A stretch of DNA of 24,986 nt from Tubiluchus corallicola (GCA_030141605.1 JAQGDQ010000898.1:57501-82486), one strand, 5' to 3'. Numbered from the stretch's first letter, positions 9,571-20,183 are shown. The notes: a model not told the origin generated them from the sequence alone. Translations and numbers: made by a program.

Positions 9571-9990
9571 ATGCATCTGAAGCATGCATTCACTTTGTTT
9601 TTCTTCCTTGCCGTACTGTTAGCAGCAACCGAAGGGTGTAGTGGGGGTTATGGGCCTCACCCTGACTTTTTTAAAAACATAGGTCTGTGCCAAGACAACA
9701 CTACTCAAGCGAAAGATATCAAAAAGTTGTGCCGGGATTTTGCTCTCGGAGAGACTGCATTCAATAATGTAACGGGTCCTGCACACCAGGCTCCTGAAAG
9801 ATACGAGGCATGTTGCACTTGCTATTCAAAACAGTTCCGTGAATGCCTTTATCGCTTTAACGAAGATTCGAAAAAACCAAAGAGCAAAGCAAGCGAAGAA
9901 AAGAATAATGTGAAGCGATACTCGATGTCATTACTCCTGTTGTGGTCCACTTTTTTTCTGCAATTGTTTTTCCAAAATATGCAAATGTAA
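9571..9990 (+). CDS. Secreted seven-cysteine protein with hydrophobic C-terminus (copy 1)
   Basis: The product is 139 residues. Residues 1-22 form a classic signal peptide (MHLKH, then a Phe/Leu/Ala core ending AATEG). The mature part has seven Cys (23, 40, 54, 81, 82, 84, 92), with a CCTC cluster at 81-84, and N-glycosylation sites at N43 (NTT) and N66 (NVT). A charged Lys/Glu/Ser linker (98-116) is followed by a hydrophobic tail (about 117-134) with a short end, fitting a GPI-attachment signal or a C-terminal membrane anchor. The start at 9571 is chosen because a splice acceptor (TTTTTTCTATTCCAG, AG at 9561-9562) lies eight bases upstream; the longer open frame from 9529 would cross it. An AATAAA follows at 10111. 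I do not recognise the family. An odd Cys number suggests one free Cys, a dimer, or cleavage before residue 23 altering pairing. A near-identical twin lies at 16052-16471 facing it. Confidence 0.8.
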   Translation: MHLKHAFTLFFFLAVLLAATEGCSGGYGPHPDFFKNIGLCQDNTTQAKDIKKLCRDFALGETAFNNVTGPAHQAPERYEACCTCYSKQFRECLYRFNEDSKKPKSKASEEKNNVKRYSMSLLLLWSTFFLQLFFQNMQM

Positions 9991-10110
9991 TTCCCAAATT
10001 AATTTTCCATTTTGCTAACATTAATTGACATAGATCTGTACATTCACTAACTTTAGCTTTTACGCAGAGCAAAGTGCCAACTTTTACTTTACTTGCGAAT
10101 TCTTAGTATG

Positions 10111-10116
10111 AATAAA
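10111..10116 (+). terminator. Poly(A) signal of the copy-1 gene
   Basis: AATAAA lies 121 bases after the stop codon and is followed within about 40-70 bases by T/GT-rich sequence (TTCTTGTTTGC, TTGTTTGTTTTTTT), the usual arrangement for cleavage and polyadenylation. Confidence 0.65.
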
Positions 10117-10390
10117 AGATTAGTATTTTGGTCTATTGTTTATGAAACTTTCTTGTTTGCTTCTTGTTTGTTTTTTTAATTAAAATAGTTATTGTAGTGC
10201 TAGAAGTGTGTTAATAAGTAATCATACCAAATTTTTATATACTTGACCATGCAGGGTTCTTCAGCTGCTCACTGCCATTATCAAGTTGCCATACATGAAA
10301 ACCAATTATCGAATATCTGATAGATAATCATAAAATAAAATCATTTCCACTCTCCTTACACTGCATTTAAATCTCTGGTACCTGCACAGA

Positions 10391-10527
10391 GTAGGTTAGA
10401 TTAGATTATTTATTTCGACAGCTAAGTCATCAGTTACATACAGTTACAAGTACATTTGCAATCGTAATTGCAAAAAACATCTAAAGCTACATCTTTAAAC
10501 TATAATAATAATAATAATAAAAAAGAT
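10391..10527 (-). mobile_element. Possible LINE/SINE 3' tail (copy 1)
   Basis: On the minus strand the sequence runs through TTATTATTATTATTATAG and ends GAAATAAATAATCTAATCTA followed by ACC. A hexamer-like AATCTA tail after AAATAAAT is common at 3' ends of invertebrate non-LTR elements. There is no coding part. It is mirrored in the other arm near 15516-15653. Confidence 0.35.
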
Positions 10528-11922
10528 GTCGTGAACTGATTCATGAGTTTGTTTATGAACTTTATAAACTTTAGCAACATTACAACTTTACAGCAAGTTA
10601 GACTACAGTGAATCATTTTCTCATTTGACTGGTTTCTGATATGCATTACCCAAGGTTAACCAGTTTCAACTGATTTGAGCTTTTACAGTTTTAATCTAGT
10701 AGTCACAACGTAGTGTACAGAAAAGACACTCAATAATAAAGTGTTTGTGCCACTAAAGGAGTTTGGTTTGTTGCTATATATATTGACTGTGCCTTTTTCA
10801 CAATAGACATGTATCATTTTAATCCTGCAATCTTTTTTCAGATATCCATAGCTAAATGAATGTCAAGTATACTGTTCATTTCGAATGTACGTTTAAATAT
10901 TTCAGACTGAAAATAGCTGTCTGAGTTCAAAATTCCACGAAGAAGTTTTGTGAATTTCGTAGCCTAACAAATAGAGAGTAAGCTGAGCATCTTACTATAG
11001 AGTAAGGGATATATAAACATATATATTAAGTTGTAAATATAAACAAACTTGTCCTGCACTGTGAACATACTGAAGTGAAAGTAATTTTCTAATATATTTA
11101 TTATAAGCAATTTTTATATTCCTGTAATTATAGAGGAAAAATTTAGTATGCACAGAACTTAGGAACCTTATCGGTTAAATACTTTTCTAACATCTTGTGA
11201 AATTGATAAACAAGTTTCGATTTTAAATGCAGGTGCAAAACCTGACATAATTGGTTAGCTATTTATCACTGGCACTATTTTAGTGGGCCACTCTATGTAT
11301 TTAATTGTAAGAGTATTGTGACTGTAGCGCAGTGTACTTGGCCACCTGCCACTAAATGCTTTCTTCACTGGGTATTATGAAAGCAGTACTAATTAATTAC
11401 CTTGCTCACAGTATTCCTGTTGACATTCAAAGCATTGAATTTGGAGATTTATATATTAGTAAATTAGATCAGATAGTTCTTTCAACTTTGAGCATTTGTT
11501 TGAACATCTTGAGACTATTAGCAAAACTTTTTTGATAACAATCCCAAACAATAATTGATATTTTTGCTAGTGGGAAAGACACAAAACAATATTTTTAGGC
11601 TACATGTTTTGTGATTTGTGCTGTTTATCATCGGCATGTAAAAATACTTTTTTATTACGAATTAGAGTTTTTATTTTTTTAAAATTTTGGGAAAATCAAC
11701 TGCTCTGCACCCCTTGAGCAAAGAGTTTCCACAGGCCTATGAACCCATATTGCTTATTTGCACCTTGTCTTTTCTGTCTGAAAAAACTTTTTGTTATGCA
11801 ATTTTAAAATCTAAAAAGTTGAAAATCCCTTTGAACAAATTGTTACTTTCAAATACTAAATTGACACTCTTGCCTCTCACTCTTGTGTTATTTTTGTTAC
11901 TTTTTTTTGGTAATATCCCAGT
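10528..11922. other. Non-coding right part of arm B1
   Basis: AT-rich sequence with no supportable gene. A 167-codon open frame beginning at 11687 crosses the B1/A2 border, is hydrophobic only because of T-rich codons, and is interrupted in the other arm, so it is not called. The stretch is mirrored at about 14118-15515. Confidence 0.55.
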
Positions 11923-13196
11923 TTGGCAGCTCTGTATACTACATGTTCTTGCCAATCTTGTACTCCGCTCATACCTTTACATGCACGGTAGGGTATTTTG
12001 TTTCGTTTTATTTCGTTTTATTCCGTTTTATTTATTTTTACTGTCGGAAAATAGCCTTTGGCTAATGTTATTTTTGAAATATTCGACAATAAATGAAAGT
12101 TTTACTACTAAATGTTTATTGCTTCAAAATGGGTTAAAACAAAGTGATTTCTTATATTATCTTAAGTTTATGTACGTACACCTAAAATAGAGCAAGCATT
12201 AGAAAAGCAAATGTGAGTGTTCTTTCAAAAGAATTAATGGCGTTCGCATCTTTTATGATGGGTTTCCCGATGTGCGTTTTGGTTTAAAAAAATTCTTGAC
12301 AGATGTCAGCACCGTGCACTAAGTACAGCAATTCGGACTTTTGTATGGGTTTCCTGTATTACGGACTAATGACGCTGCAAATCGTTATGCAGCAAAGAAC
12401 TCGAGAATATCACGGGACCCAGAACTTAAGAGAAAAGTCCAACAAATATCAAGATGGTACGATTTAAACAGGTATATTTCACACACAGTAGATGCAGGTA
12501 CAAACTGAAGCCAAAACACAGTAATAATAATAACAATACATGTAATAAACAAATATGTTTCTTAATACAGAAGTTACCGTCGATCGATAAAACAGAAAAG
12601 TAATTCAATAATGCCTGCTCGTTAATTGATGATTGGTTTCAAATCATTTTCAAATAATGTGTTTGTATAAAATTGTGATGATGCGCATGTGCTTTGATAA
12701 AGCCAAGTTCAAATAGTCCAGATTTGCCTATGGATTATTTATATATATATTAATTCTTTATTTGTCTTTAAAATGGTTCACTCATTATAATAAAATTGAG
12801 TAAGCCTCAGCGTAATGTTAAGATAACAACACTGTTCAAGACAAATGCGTCCAGTGCAGACTAAAAAAACTGAAGTGCAAAACTAAGGCCTAATTATATA
12901 CAATAAATGAACATATTTACAAACACCATATTAAAATATTTTTACAAAACAATATTACAAAAGTACATTAAATTTTACATGACATATTTTACACTATATA
13001 TATACATTTAACATGACACAATTAACAGAAATATGCTTTACATTATATAAATTTCACTCATTACATTTACACTATTTATACATTTGACATTACAAAACTA
13101 ACATAACACGTATTACATTACATAATTTTTTAAAAAAAATCGTTTATGGAGTCAGGGGCGGGGTAGACGAAAGTTGAGTCTGTGTAATTAGTATCA

Positions 13197-13245
13197 GATG
13201 CACAATGTGGAAGTTGAAACCTGTTATACTTCCACATTGTGCATC
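13197..13245. ncRNA. Perfect 18-bp stem, 13-base loop hairpin (copy 2)
   Basis: Identical stem (13197-13214 with 13228-13245) and loop to the hairpin at 7003-7051, although the flanking A sequence has accumulated substitutions and indels. Transcription is not shown. Confidence 0.4.
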
Positions 13246-13753
13246 CATATTAGAAACAAGAGTTAAGTGATAAGTACATACCTTTATATGGTGGCTATAT
13301 ATTACAGAAATATTAAAATTTTTGCGGCATGCAGCATAGATTAGATGCCACATAATATCCAATAAAGCCTGAGCAACTAGTCTAGATTAAAAGCAGTTTA
13401 TAACCAAATTTGCCAATTGCTATTAAAATGACTTTAGGACTGGAAAAGTCTTGACGTATGAGGCTATTACGATGTCTACTATCTGGCAGCAACTCCTTAG
13501 TGTGACATTAAACAGATTACCACTATACTTAGTTCTAGGTGCGTATTTCACCTTTTATTCATGGAAGAACGTACTAATGGGAGACCCATCGTCCTGAAAA
13601 GGGAGAAAGCCCCTATGGGATAGCCAACACTGATCCACATAATAATCCCCAAAACAACCCTGTATTTCCTATCTTCAATCTAATATACAAACCAAAACTC
13701 CCAACATTGATCAAATTTGTAATGCCCTCATTTGAAATTCACACAATTTATAT

Positions 13754-14014
13754 CAGGGGTGTGCAAATTATCTGACTAACCGGGCCACATTAAACTTTCC
13801 CTCAATTCCTGCGGGCCACAGGCAGTTTGATCAAGGAGCCAAGTACAGAAAGGCCTGATAACAATTTTTTTGCATCCTTACTACTACATCCTATTACATC
13901 ATTACTACTACACTCAAGAAACTATTTTAGAAGTTATTAAAATTTATATTACAAACCATGTATTTCTACTTTCAGGACAGATAGTAGGCGCGGGCCGCAA
14001 TTTGCACACCCGTG
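13754..14014. mobile_element. hAT MITE, family h1, copy 2
   Basis: 261 bp with ends CAGGGGTGTGCAAATT and, on the opposite strand, CACGGGTGTGCAAATT. The 8-bp target duplication ATTTATAT is at 13746-13753 and 14015-14022. Same site and duplication as the copy at 7571, so it was copied along with A rather than inserted independently. Confidence 0.9.
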
Positions 14015-15515
14015 ATTTATATAATCAAACAATCAGTCATTCATTTACTCGGGTGTCATGTTGCTTTGTAAGAAAACAGCATACCTCCTTCTAAATGTGA
14101 GAATTCGTGACCCAACTGGGATATTACCAAAAAAAAGTAACAAAAATAACACAAGAGTGAGAGGCAAGAGCGCCAATTTAGTATTTGAAAGTAACAATTT
14201 GTTCAAAGTGATTTTCAACTTTTTAGATTTTAAAATTGCATAACAAAAAGTTCTTTCAGACAGAAAAGACAAGATGCAAACAAGCAATATGGGTTCATAG
14301 GCTTATGGAAACTCTTTACTCAAAGGGGGGGGGGGGGCAGAGCAGTTGATTTTTTCAAAATTTTAAAAGAATAAAAACACTAATTCGTAATAAAAAGTAT
14401 TTTTACATGCCGATGATAAACAGCTCAAATCACACAACATGTAGCCTAAAAATATTGTTTTGTGTCTTTCCCACTAGCAAAAATATCAATTATTGTTTGG
14501 CATTGTTATCAAAAAAGTTTTGCTAATAGTCTCAAGATGTTCAAACAAATGCTCAAAGTTGAAAGAACTATCTGATCTAATTTACTAATATATAAATCTC
14601 AAAATTCAATGCTTTGAATGTCAACAGGAATACTGTGAGCAAGGTAATTAAAATTAGTACTGCTTTCATAATACCCAGTGAAGAAAGCATTTAGTGGCAG
14701 GTGGCCAAGTGCACTGCGCTACAGTCACAATACTCTTACAATTAAATACATAGAGTAGCCCACTAAAATAGTGCCAGTGATAAATAGCTAACCAATTATG
14801 TCAGGTTTTGCACCTGCATTTAAAATTGAAACTTGTTTATCAATTTCACAAGATGTTAGAAAAGTATTTGACCGATAAGGTTCCTAAGTTCTGTGCATAC
14901 TAAATTTTTCCTCTATAATTACAGGAATATAAAAATTGCTTATAATAAATATATTAGAAAATTACTTTCACTTCAGTATGTTCACAGTGCAGGACAAGTT
15001 TGTTTATATTTACAACTTAATATATATGTTTATATATCCCTTACTCTATAGTAAGATGCTCAGCTTACTCTCTATTTGTTAGGCTACGAAATTCACAAAA
15101 CGTCTTCGTGGAATTTTGAACTCACACAGCTATTTTCAGTCTGAAATATTTAAACGTACATTCGAAATGAACAGTATACTTGACATTCATTTAGCTATGG
15201 ATATCTGAAAAAGATTGCAGGATTAAAATGATACATGTCTATTGTGAAAAAGGCACAGTCAATATATGTAGCAACAAACCAAACTCCTTTAGTGACACAA
15301 ACACTTTATTATTGACTTTCTTTCCTGTATATTATGTTGTGACTACTACATTAAAATTGTAAAAGCTCAAATCAGTTGAAACTGGTTAACCTTGGGTAAT
15401 GCATATCAGAAACCAGTCAAGTGAGAAAATGATTCACTGTAGTCTAACTTGCTGTAAAGTTGTAATGTTGCTAAAGTTTATAAAGTTCATAAACAAACTC
15501 ATGAATCAGTTCACG

Positions 15516-15653
15516 ACATCTTTTTTATTATTATTATTATAGTTTAAAGATGTAGCTTTAGATGTTTTTTGCAATTACGATTGTAAATGTACTTGTAACT
15601 GTATGTAACTGATGACTTAGCTGTCGAAATAAATAATCTAATGTAATCTACTC
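15516..15653 (+). mobile_element. Possible LINE/SINE 3' tail (copy 2)
   Basis: Mirror of the tail at 10391-10527: TTATTATTATTATTATAG followed further on by GAAATAAATAATCTAATG. The tail repeat has a point difference from copy 1 (AATGTAATCTA versus AATCTAATCTA). Confidence 0.35.
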
Positions 15654-15925
15654 TGTGCAGGTACCAGAGATTTAAATGCAGTGTAAGGAGAGTGGAAATG
15701 ATTTTATTTTATGATTATCTATCAGATATTCGATAATTGGTTTTCATGTATGGCAACTTGATAATGGCAGTGAGCAGCTGAAGAACCCTGCATGGTCAAG
15801 TATATAAAAATTTGGTATGATTACTTATTAACACACTTCTAGCACTACAATAACTATTTTAATTAAAAAAACAAACAAGAAGCAAACAAGAAAGTTTCAT
15901 AAACAATAGACCAAAATACTAATCT

Positions 15926-15931
15926 TTTATT
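15926..15931 (-). terminator. Poly(A) signal of the copy-2 gene
   Basis: TTTATT on the plus strand is AATAAA on the coding strand, the same distance past the stop codon as in copy 1. Confidence 0.65.
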
Positions 15932-16051
15932 CATACTAAGAATTCGCAAGTAAAGTAAAAGTTGGCACTTTGCTCTGCGTAAAAGCTAAAGTTAGTGAAT
16001 GTACAGATCTATGTCAATTAATGTTAGCAAAATGGAAAATTAATTTGGGAA

Positions 16052-16471
16052 TTACATTTGCATATTTTGGAAAAACAATTGCAGAAAAAAAGTGGCCCAC
16101 AACAGGAGTAATGACATCGAGTATCGCTTCACATTGTTCTTTTCTTCGCTTGCTTTGCTCTTTGGTTTTTTCGAATCTTCGTTAAAGCGATAAAGGCATT
16201 CACGGAACTGTTTTGAATAGCAAGTGCAACATGCCTCGTATCTTTCAGGAGCCTGGTGTGCAGGACCCGTTACATTATTGAATGCAGTCTCTCCGAGAGC
16301 AAAATCCCGGCACAACTTTTTGATATCTTTCGCTTGAGTAGTGTTGTCTTGGCACAGACCTATGTTTTTAAAAAAGTCAGGGTGAGGCCCATAACCCCCA
16401 CCACACCCTTCGGTTGCTGCTAACAGTACGGCAAGGAAGAAAAACAAAGTGAATGCATGCTTCAGATGCAT
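16052..16471 (-). CDS. Secreted seven-cysteine protein with hydrophobic C-terminus (copy 2)
   Basis: 139 residues, intact, with the same signal peptide, seven Cys, two N-glycosylation sites and hydrophobic tail as the copy at 9571-9990. By direct comparison the two coding exons differ at three bases: residue 24 is Gly instead of Ser, residue 126 is Ala instead of Ser, and one Asn codon is changed silently. The start codon (complement of 16469-16471) follows the splice acceptor at 16480-16481. Exon 1 would end at 17697, before the donor complement ACTTACC. All splice, start, stop and poly(A) signals are preserved, so both copies could be expressed. The two genes converge tail to tail about 6 kb apart across repeat A2. 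Confidence 0.8.
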   Translation of the reverse strand: MHLKHAFTLFFFLAVLLAATEGCGGGYGPHPDFFKNIGLCQDNTTQAKDIKKLCRDFALGETAFNNVTGPAHQAPERYEACCTCYSKQFRECLYRFNEDSKKPKSKASEEKNNVKRYSMSLLLLWATFFLQLFFQNMQM

Positions 16472-17696
16472 CTCTTTCCCTGGAATAGAAAAAACTCTAA
16501 TAAGAATAAACACATGCAGACAATCACCCGGTTAGGGGAGAAGAATTTTCACACACGAGTCTGCAACAAATGTATTTCGATGTATTTAGTGACTTTGATA
16601 ATGTCATTTTATATTTAAGTGAGAAATGTGACTAAGTACTCGTGCCAAAAAGTTTTTTCCATTTCAAAATTATTCTAAAACAGGATTGAAAGCGCCACAA
16701 AAGTCTGTTTATGACGTGTACATAACCCAGTTTTGGGTTCCTTACACAATGGCTACCAAAATTGGTTCCTTACAAAATGGCTACCAAAATTAGTCTCTAA
16801 ATTAGCTAAAATAATGGGGGTAGCTGCAAAGGTGAAATACATATGGACAGAAAAAAATCATTTTAATTATTCTAAATTTAAATTTATGTTGTATTGTCAT
16901 CATACTTTTTTTAGTTTTGGATAGTGCTGCCACCTTCAGGTGTACTTGTTAAAATTGTTAAAGCTTTCTGTTTACTGTTAAAATTTTCATTGGCTACAAC
17001 AGTCTTTATGAATGCATAATCTCTAAATCTGTTTTCACACCTAAATGATTTCACCTGTAGTTTCTGGTCACTTGGTTTTCTGCTTTTCAACATGACACTA
17101 CTTCACTGTTTATGTAGGCATTTCAGAATAAAATTTTACAACTAAATTTCAAGTTTTTTGGTTTCTTCAAACCAACATACGAAATGTAGTAAGTGAGCAT
17201 ATCTCGAGCTGCTGAGTAAATTAACTGAAAATAAACCGCTAAAATGTGTTGCTAATTTAAGATCATGAAAAGTGACAATACAAAAGTTTTCAACTGCCAT
17301 TGCTAAATAGACTGACGTCAGCAAACATTTAAGAGGTAAACATACCGTCTGATTTTGCCCTGATTTAAGGGAACTCTGCACTTTAGCGTCTTCCCTTCAA
17401 TCTGCAAATGGTGTTACTGAACATTCTACATTTCAAAACAATGTAAAAATAGAACCTTGAAGTCTGCCTTTGTAAGCATTCCAATTGTGTAAAATCTTGA
17501 AAAATTTTCTTAGCTAAAAGAACATTATTACAATGGTACATTATAGTTGTCAATTAAAGCGAATCAGTCTTATTAATGAACTTGTTATACGAGCTACGGC
17601 GGCAAATAAATTCACGTGCAACTGTGTCTGCAAACTGTCATTATAACTGGCTATTAAATTTCAATTAATTTTACAAAAATAAATTAATTAACTTAC

Positions 17697-17749
17697 CTTT
17701 CTTTTAAAAGCAGTGTTGCGTATTTGCAGCATAGAATTCACATTTATAA
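17697..17749 (-). promoter_or_regulatory. Candidate TATA box, non-coding exon 1 and splice donor (copy 2)
   Basis: Mirror of 8302-8353. The coding strand reads TATAAAT and then an exon ending AAAG before GTAAGTT (complement ACTTACCTTT at 17691-17700). The conserved donor supports the two-exon model in both arms. Confidence 0.45.
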
Positions 17750-18093
17750 TTGCTAGACTTTAATGCACTGTTGCAGTTTTCAGTTGATGCACTTTATTGC
17801 ACTTATACAGTTGAACGATTGAGTTAGTGAGTTAGCCAATCAGTCAGTTAACTCAAACTGCACGAAGGGTTAGTTCTTCTGCGATCCAATACTTCTCAAC
17901 TTCAAAAAATCATTTTGAATTCATAGCATGAGCCACTGCGTCACGTTCACATTCATCTCACATATTGAGTCGTGATATGACTTAACAAACATGATATAAC
18001 ACAATGTAATGTAACACAACGCAACGTAATGTAAGGTAATATCACAGGAAAAAGTATGCAAGTTATAACTTTTGCCTAATACTATTTTATTAT

Positions 18094-18321
18094 CTATTGT
18101 AGTTAATCAACTTAGCTATCAACAAGTTATCAACTTTTGTCTACAAACTACAAAGACAGGTGTCACTAATAGCAGTTGTGTTGGCTATATGACCAGATTT
18201 GAATGCATGAAATCATCAACAGCTTGAGTAGTCGAATGCTTCATAGTGAGAAATTTAGTACTGTTAAAATGGCGTGTATCAAACCACAAATGGGAGCAGT
18301 GAGTGATCGATTCCTATATAG
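18094..18321. other. Unique sequence right of the inverted repeat
   Basis: First sequence not shared with the B arms. No coding exon is recognised. Confidence 0.5.
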
Positions 18322-18537
18322 CAGGGGTGCGCAAATTATCTGATTAACCGGGCCACATTAAACTTTCCCACAATTCCTGTGGGCCACAGGCAGTTTGATC
18401 AAGGAGTCAAGTACAGAAAGGCCTAGTAACGATTTTTTGCATCCGACCTGAGTACATCATTACTACTACACTCAAGAAACTATTTTAGAAGCTATTAGAA
18501 TTTATATTACAAACCATATATTTCAGGACAGATAGTG
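18322..18537 (+). mobile_element. hAT MITE, family h1, diverged third copy (right end missing)
   Basis: Starts CAGGGGTGCGCAAATT and follows the h1 element closely (GGGCCACATTAAACTTTCCC and on) with several differences, as far as GGACAGATAG. There the expected right end is absent. The GC-rich stretch at 18705-18805, with CTGGGCCGC, GGCCGGCCGC and GGCCCGCGGGC, might belong to a longer relative of the family, but no matching terminal repeat or target duplication was found. Confidence 0.7.
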
Positions 18538-18870
18538 GTAATTTCATTACAATGCATATTAGTAATGTGTATCACACAGTCTGTGTAGTACAGTGACATT
18601 AAGCTACAACCGTCTTGTAAGGGGTTAATGGCATCCGATCTAGTAGAAAAAAACTACCCGCACTATCTTTGGGATGGTGGCACGGACTTCAGCTGGATAC
18701 ACTCAATTAATCGCCTGGGCCGCACTTTCATTAGGTTGACAAACCTCTTCCCGGGCTGCACAAATTCTCTCGGCCGGCCGCAAGTGGCCCGCGGGCAAAT
18801 GAATACACAAGTATTCTCATGTACAAAGCGTTTGTGTTTGTTGGCCTGATTCTTATCCTCTGATTAACAG
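18538..18870. other. Stretch with a GC-rich patch, no gene confirmed
   Basis: A 73-codon open frame begins at 18628 and spans the GC-rich patch (18705-18805). It has no family resemblance, and the patch looks like transposon-derived GGCC-rich sequence. Confidence 0.35.
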
Positions 18871-18920
18871 GTGTGGTCACTCAAATACAATCATGACTTC
18901 TCGGGCTGCAGTCAAATAAG
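18871..18920 (+). CDS. Candidate protease-like exon (weak)
   Basis: Flanked by an acceptor (CTGATTAACAG) and a strong donor (ATAAG before GTAAGC). The phase-0 translation is VWSLKYNHDFSGCSQI, which loosely resembles the W-x-V-x-L ... C stretch ahead of the catalytic His in trypsin-like enzymes. It ends in phase 2, matching the start of the exon at 20091. The segment normally between these two (TAAHC) is not found in a compatible phase. It may be chance. Confidence 0.2.
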
Positions 18921-19642
18921 GTAAGCAAATAGTTTCAACATGCAAGCAACGGCCAATATTTTTTTTATTATTATTATCATATTCAGTACAATATAATGAC
19001 ATTAAGCACACAGTGACATCAAAATTATTACATCTACTGTATTAACTTGTTATGTTTCATACACTATCGTTATCATAAAAGAATAATTGTACTGCAGTGG
19101 GCTAGAGAAGCAAAGGCTTGTATAAGCCCACTGTCATGTGAACCCGACAAAAAAATGGATGAGTGAACAAAAAAAAGAACTGGGAGAAAGGTTAGATCAC
19201 ACAGGAAGGGTAGGATGTGTTAGTAGAAATGGTAGGAAGAAAGATAATAGATTGCGCTATGTTGACATCAGCTCTAAAGATTTATCAATGATGTCTTGTT
19301 TTGCATAATCTGTACCAGGATTGCGATATGACTGCTGCAGTAGGTGTAGGAAATTAGGAAGTGTTGTACTTGTTGAGAATCATTCAATATTCAACGATCA
19401 ATATACCATCTTTCACCTTAGAACTCAGAACACCAGAGTATTATGAAAGCAATATCCGCTAGCCATTGTTTTTTGGGTGTCGCCATTACACTATATGAGC
19501 TCTTTTTGAACTAGCATGTTCACTAACACCTCAGACCTAATATTACGTGTAATATTGTTATCGTAAATAGCTATATTGAATTTTGTAAATGAACCCTTGC
19601 AAATAGAGGGGAAACAATGTTTTTATTGCTTAATAAAAGACT
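18921..19642. other. AT-rich stretch, no confirmed gene
   Basis: Contains a 9-bp inverted repeat CAGTGGGCT / AGCCCACTG (19095-19103, 19125-19133). Also present is a short frame reading ISASHCF at about 19452-19472 that resembles a catalytic-His motif but lacks compatible splice sites. Confidence 0.4.
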
Positions 19643-20090
<448 letters not shown>

Positions 20091-20183
20091 TCTATCCACT
20101 TCTATTTACCTTGGCCATGACGTTGTCGAAGAAATACCAGTAAACTTCCTACAGGATCACCAGTTTATGTTCTTAGCAAATTC
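20091..20183 (+). CDS. Serine protease-like exon (YLGHD region)
   Basis: Acceptor CCCACTAG before 20091 and strong donor GTAAGTT after 20183. Read from 20092 (phase 2 start), it encodes LSTSIYLGHDVVEEIPVN and continues to LANS; the exon ends in phase 2. The YLGHD motif matches the conserved V-x-LG-x-HD segment that follows the catalytic His in chymotrypsin-fold proteases. It joins in phase to the exon at 20675. Assignment rests on motif position, splice quality and phase agreement with a clear protease exon downstream. Confidence 0.45.

Larger units (their letters stand above)
7957..11927 (+). repeat. Repeat B, left arm of the giant inverted repeat
   Basis: About 3.97 kb whose reverse complement occupies 14118-18093. 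Sampled non-coding stretches differ by roughly 1 to 5 percent; the coding exon differs by three bases in 420. It holds one complete two-exon gene (8354 donor, coding exon 9563 onward), an apparent LINE tail, and about 1.4 kb of AT-rich sequence at the right. No transposase, reverse transcriptase or integrase frame is visible, so it is a segmental repeat rather than a recognisable autonomous element. Confidence 0.95.
11923..14139 (+). repeat. Repeat A, copy 2 (spacer of the inverted repeat)
   Basis: Second copy of the segment at 5696-7955 in the same orientation. It sits exactly between the two B arms. Its left border merges with the end of B1 (GGTAATATCCCAGTT) and its right border carries the complementary sequence (AACTGGGATATTACC) that starts B2. 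It contains the same hairpin and hAT MITE as copy 1. An extra TTTCGTTTTA unit near 12000-12030 and a loss near 13330 distinguish it. Confidence 0.95.
14118..18093 (-). repeat. Repeat B, right arm of the giant inverted repeat
   Basis: Reverse complement of 7957-11927. The left border starts in CCAACTGGGATATTACC and the right border ends ACTATTTTATTAT, after which the sequence is unique. A 13-G homopolymer at 14325-14337 replaces a run of four in B1. It carries the second, convergent copy of the Cys-rich gene. No mobile-element enzymes were found. Confidence 0.95.

Noticed and set aside
9857-10072. 71-codon minus-strand frame and its mirror at 15970-16185
   Set aside because: Antisense shadow of the Cys-rich coding exon.
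11687-12190. 167-codon hydrophobic frame
   Set aside because: It crosses the B1/A2 border. The inverted counterpart is cut to 80 codons, and hydrophobicity follows from T-rich codons.
5696-18093. LTR retrotransposon with A as the LTRs
   Set aside because: No TG...CA ends, no primer-binding site or polypurine tract, and no gag or pol frame between the A copies.
19257-19389. Minus-strand 40-codon frame containing LHLLQQSYRNPGTDYAKQD
   Set aside because: Looks protein-like, perhaps a transposon remnant, but it is short, closed by stops on both sides and matches no family I can name.
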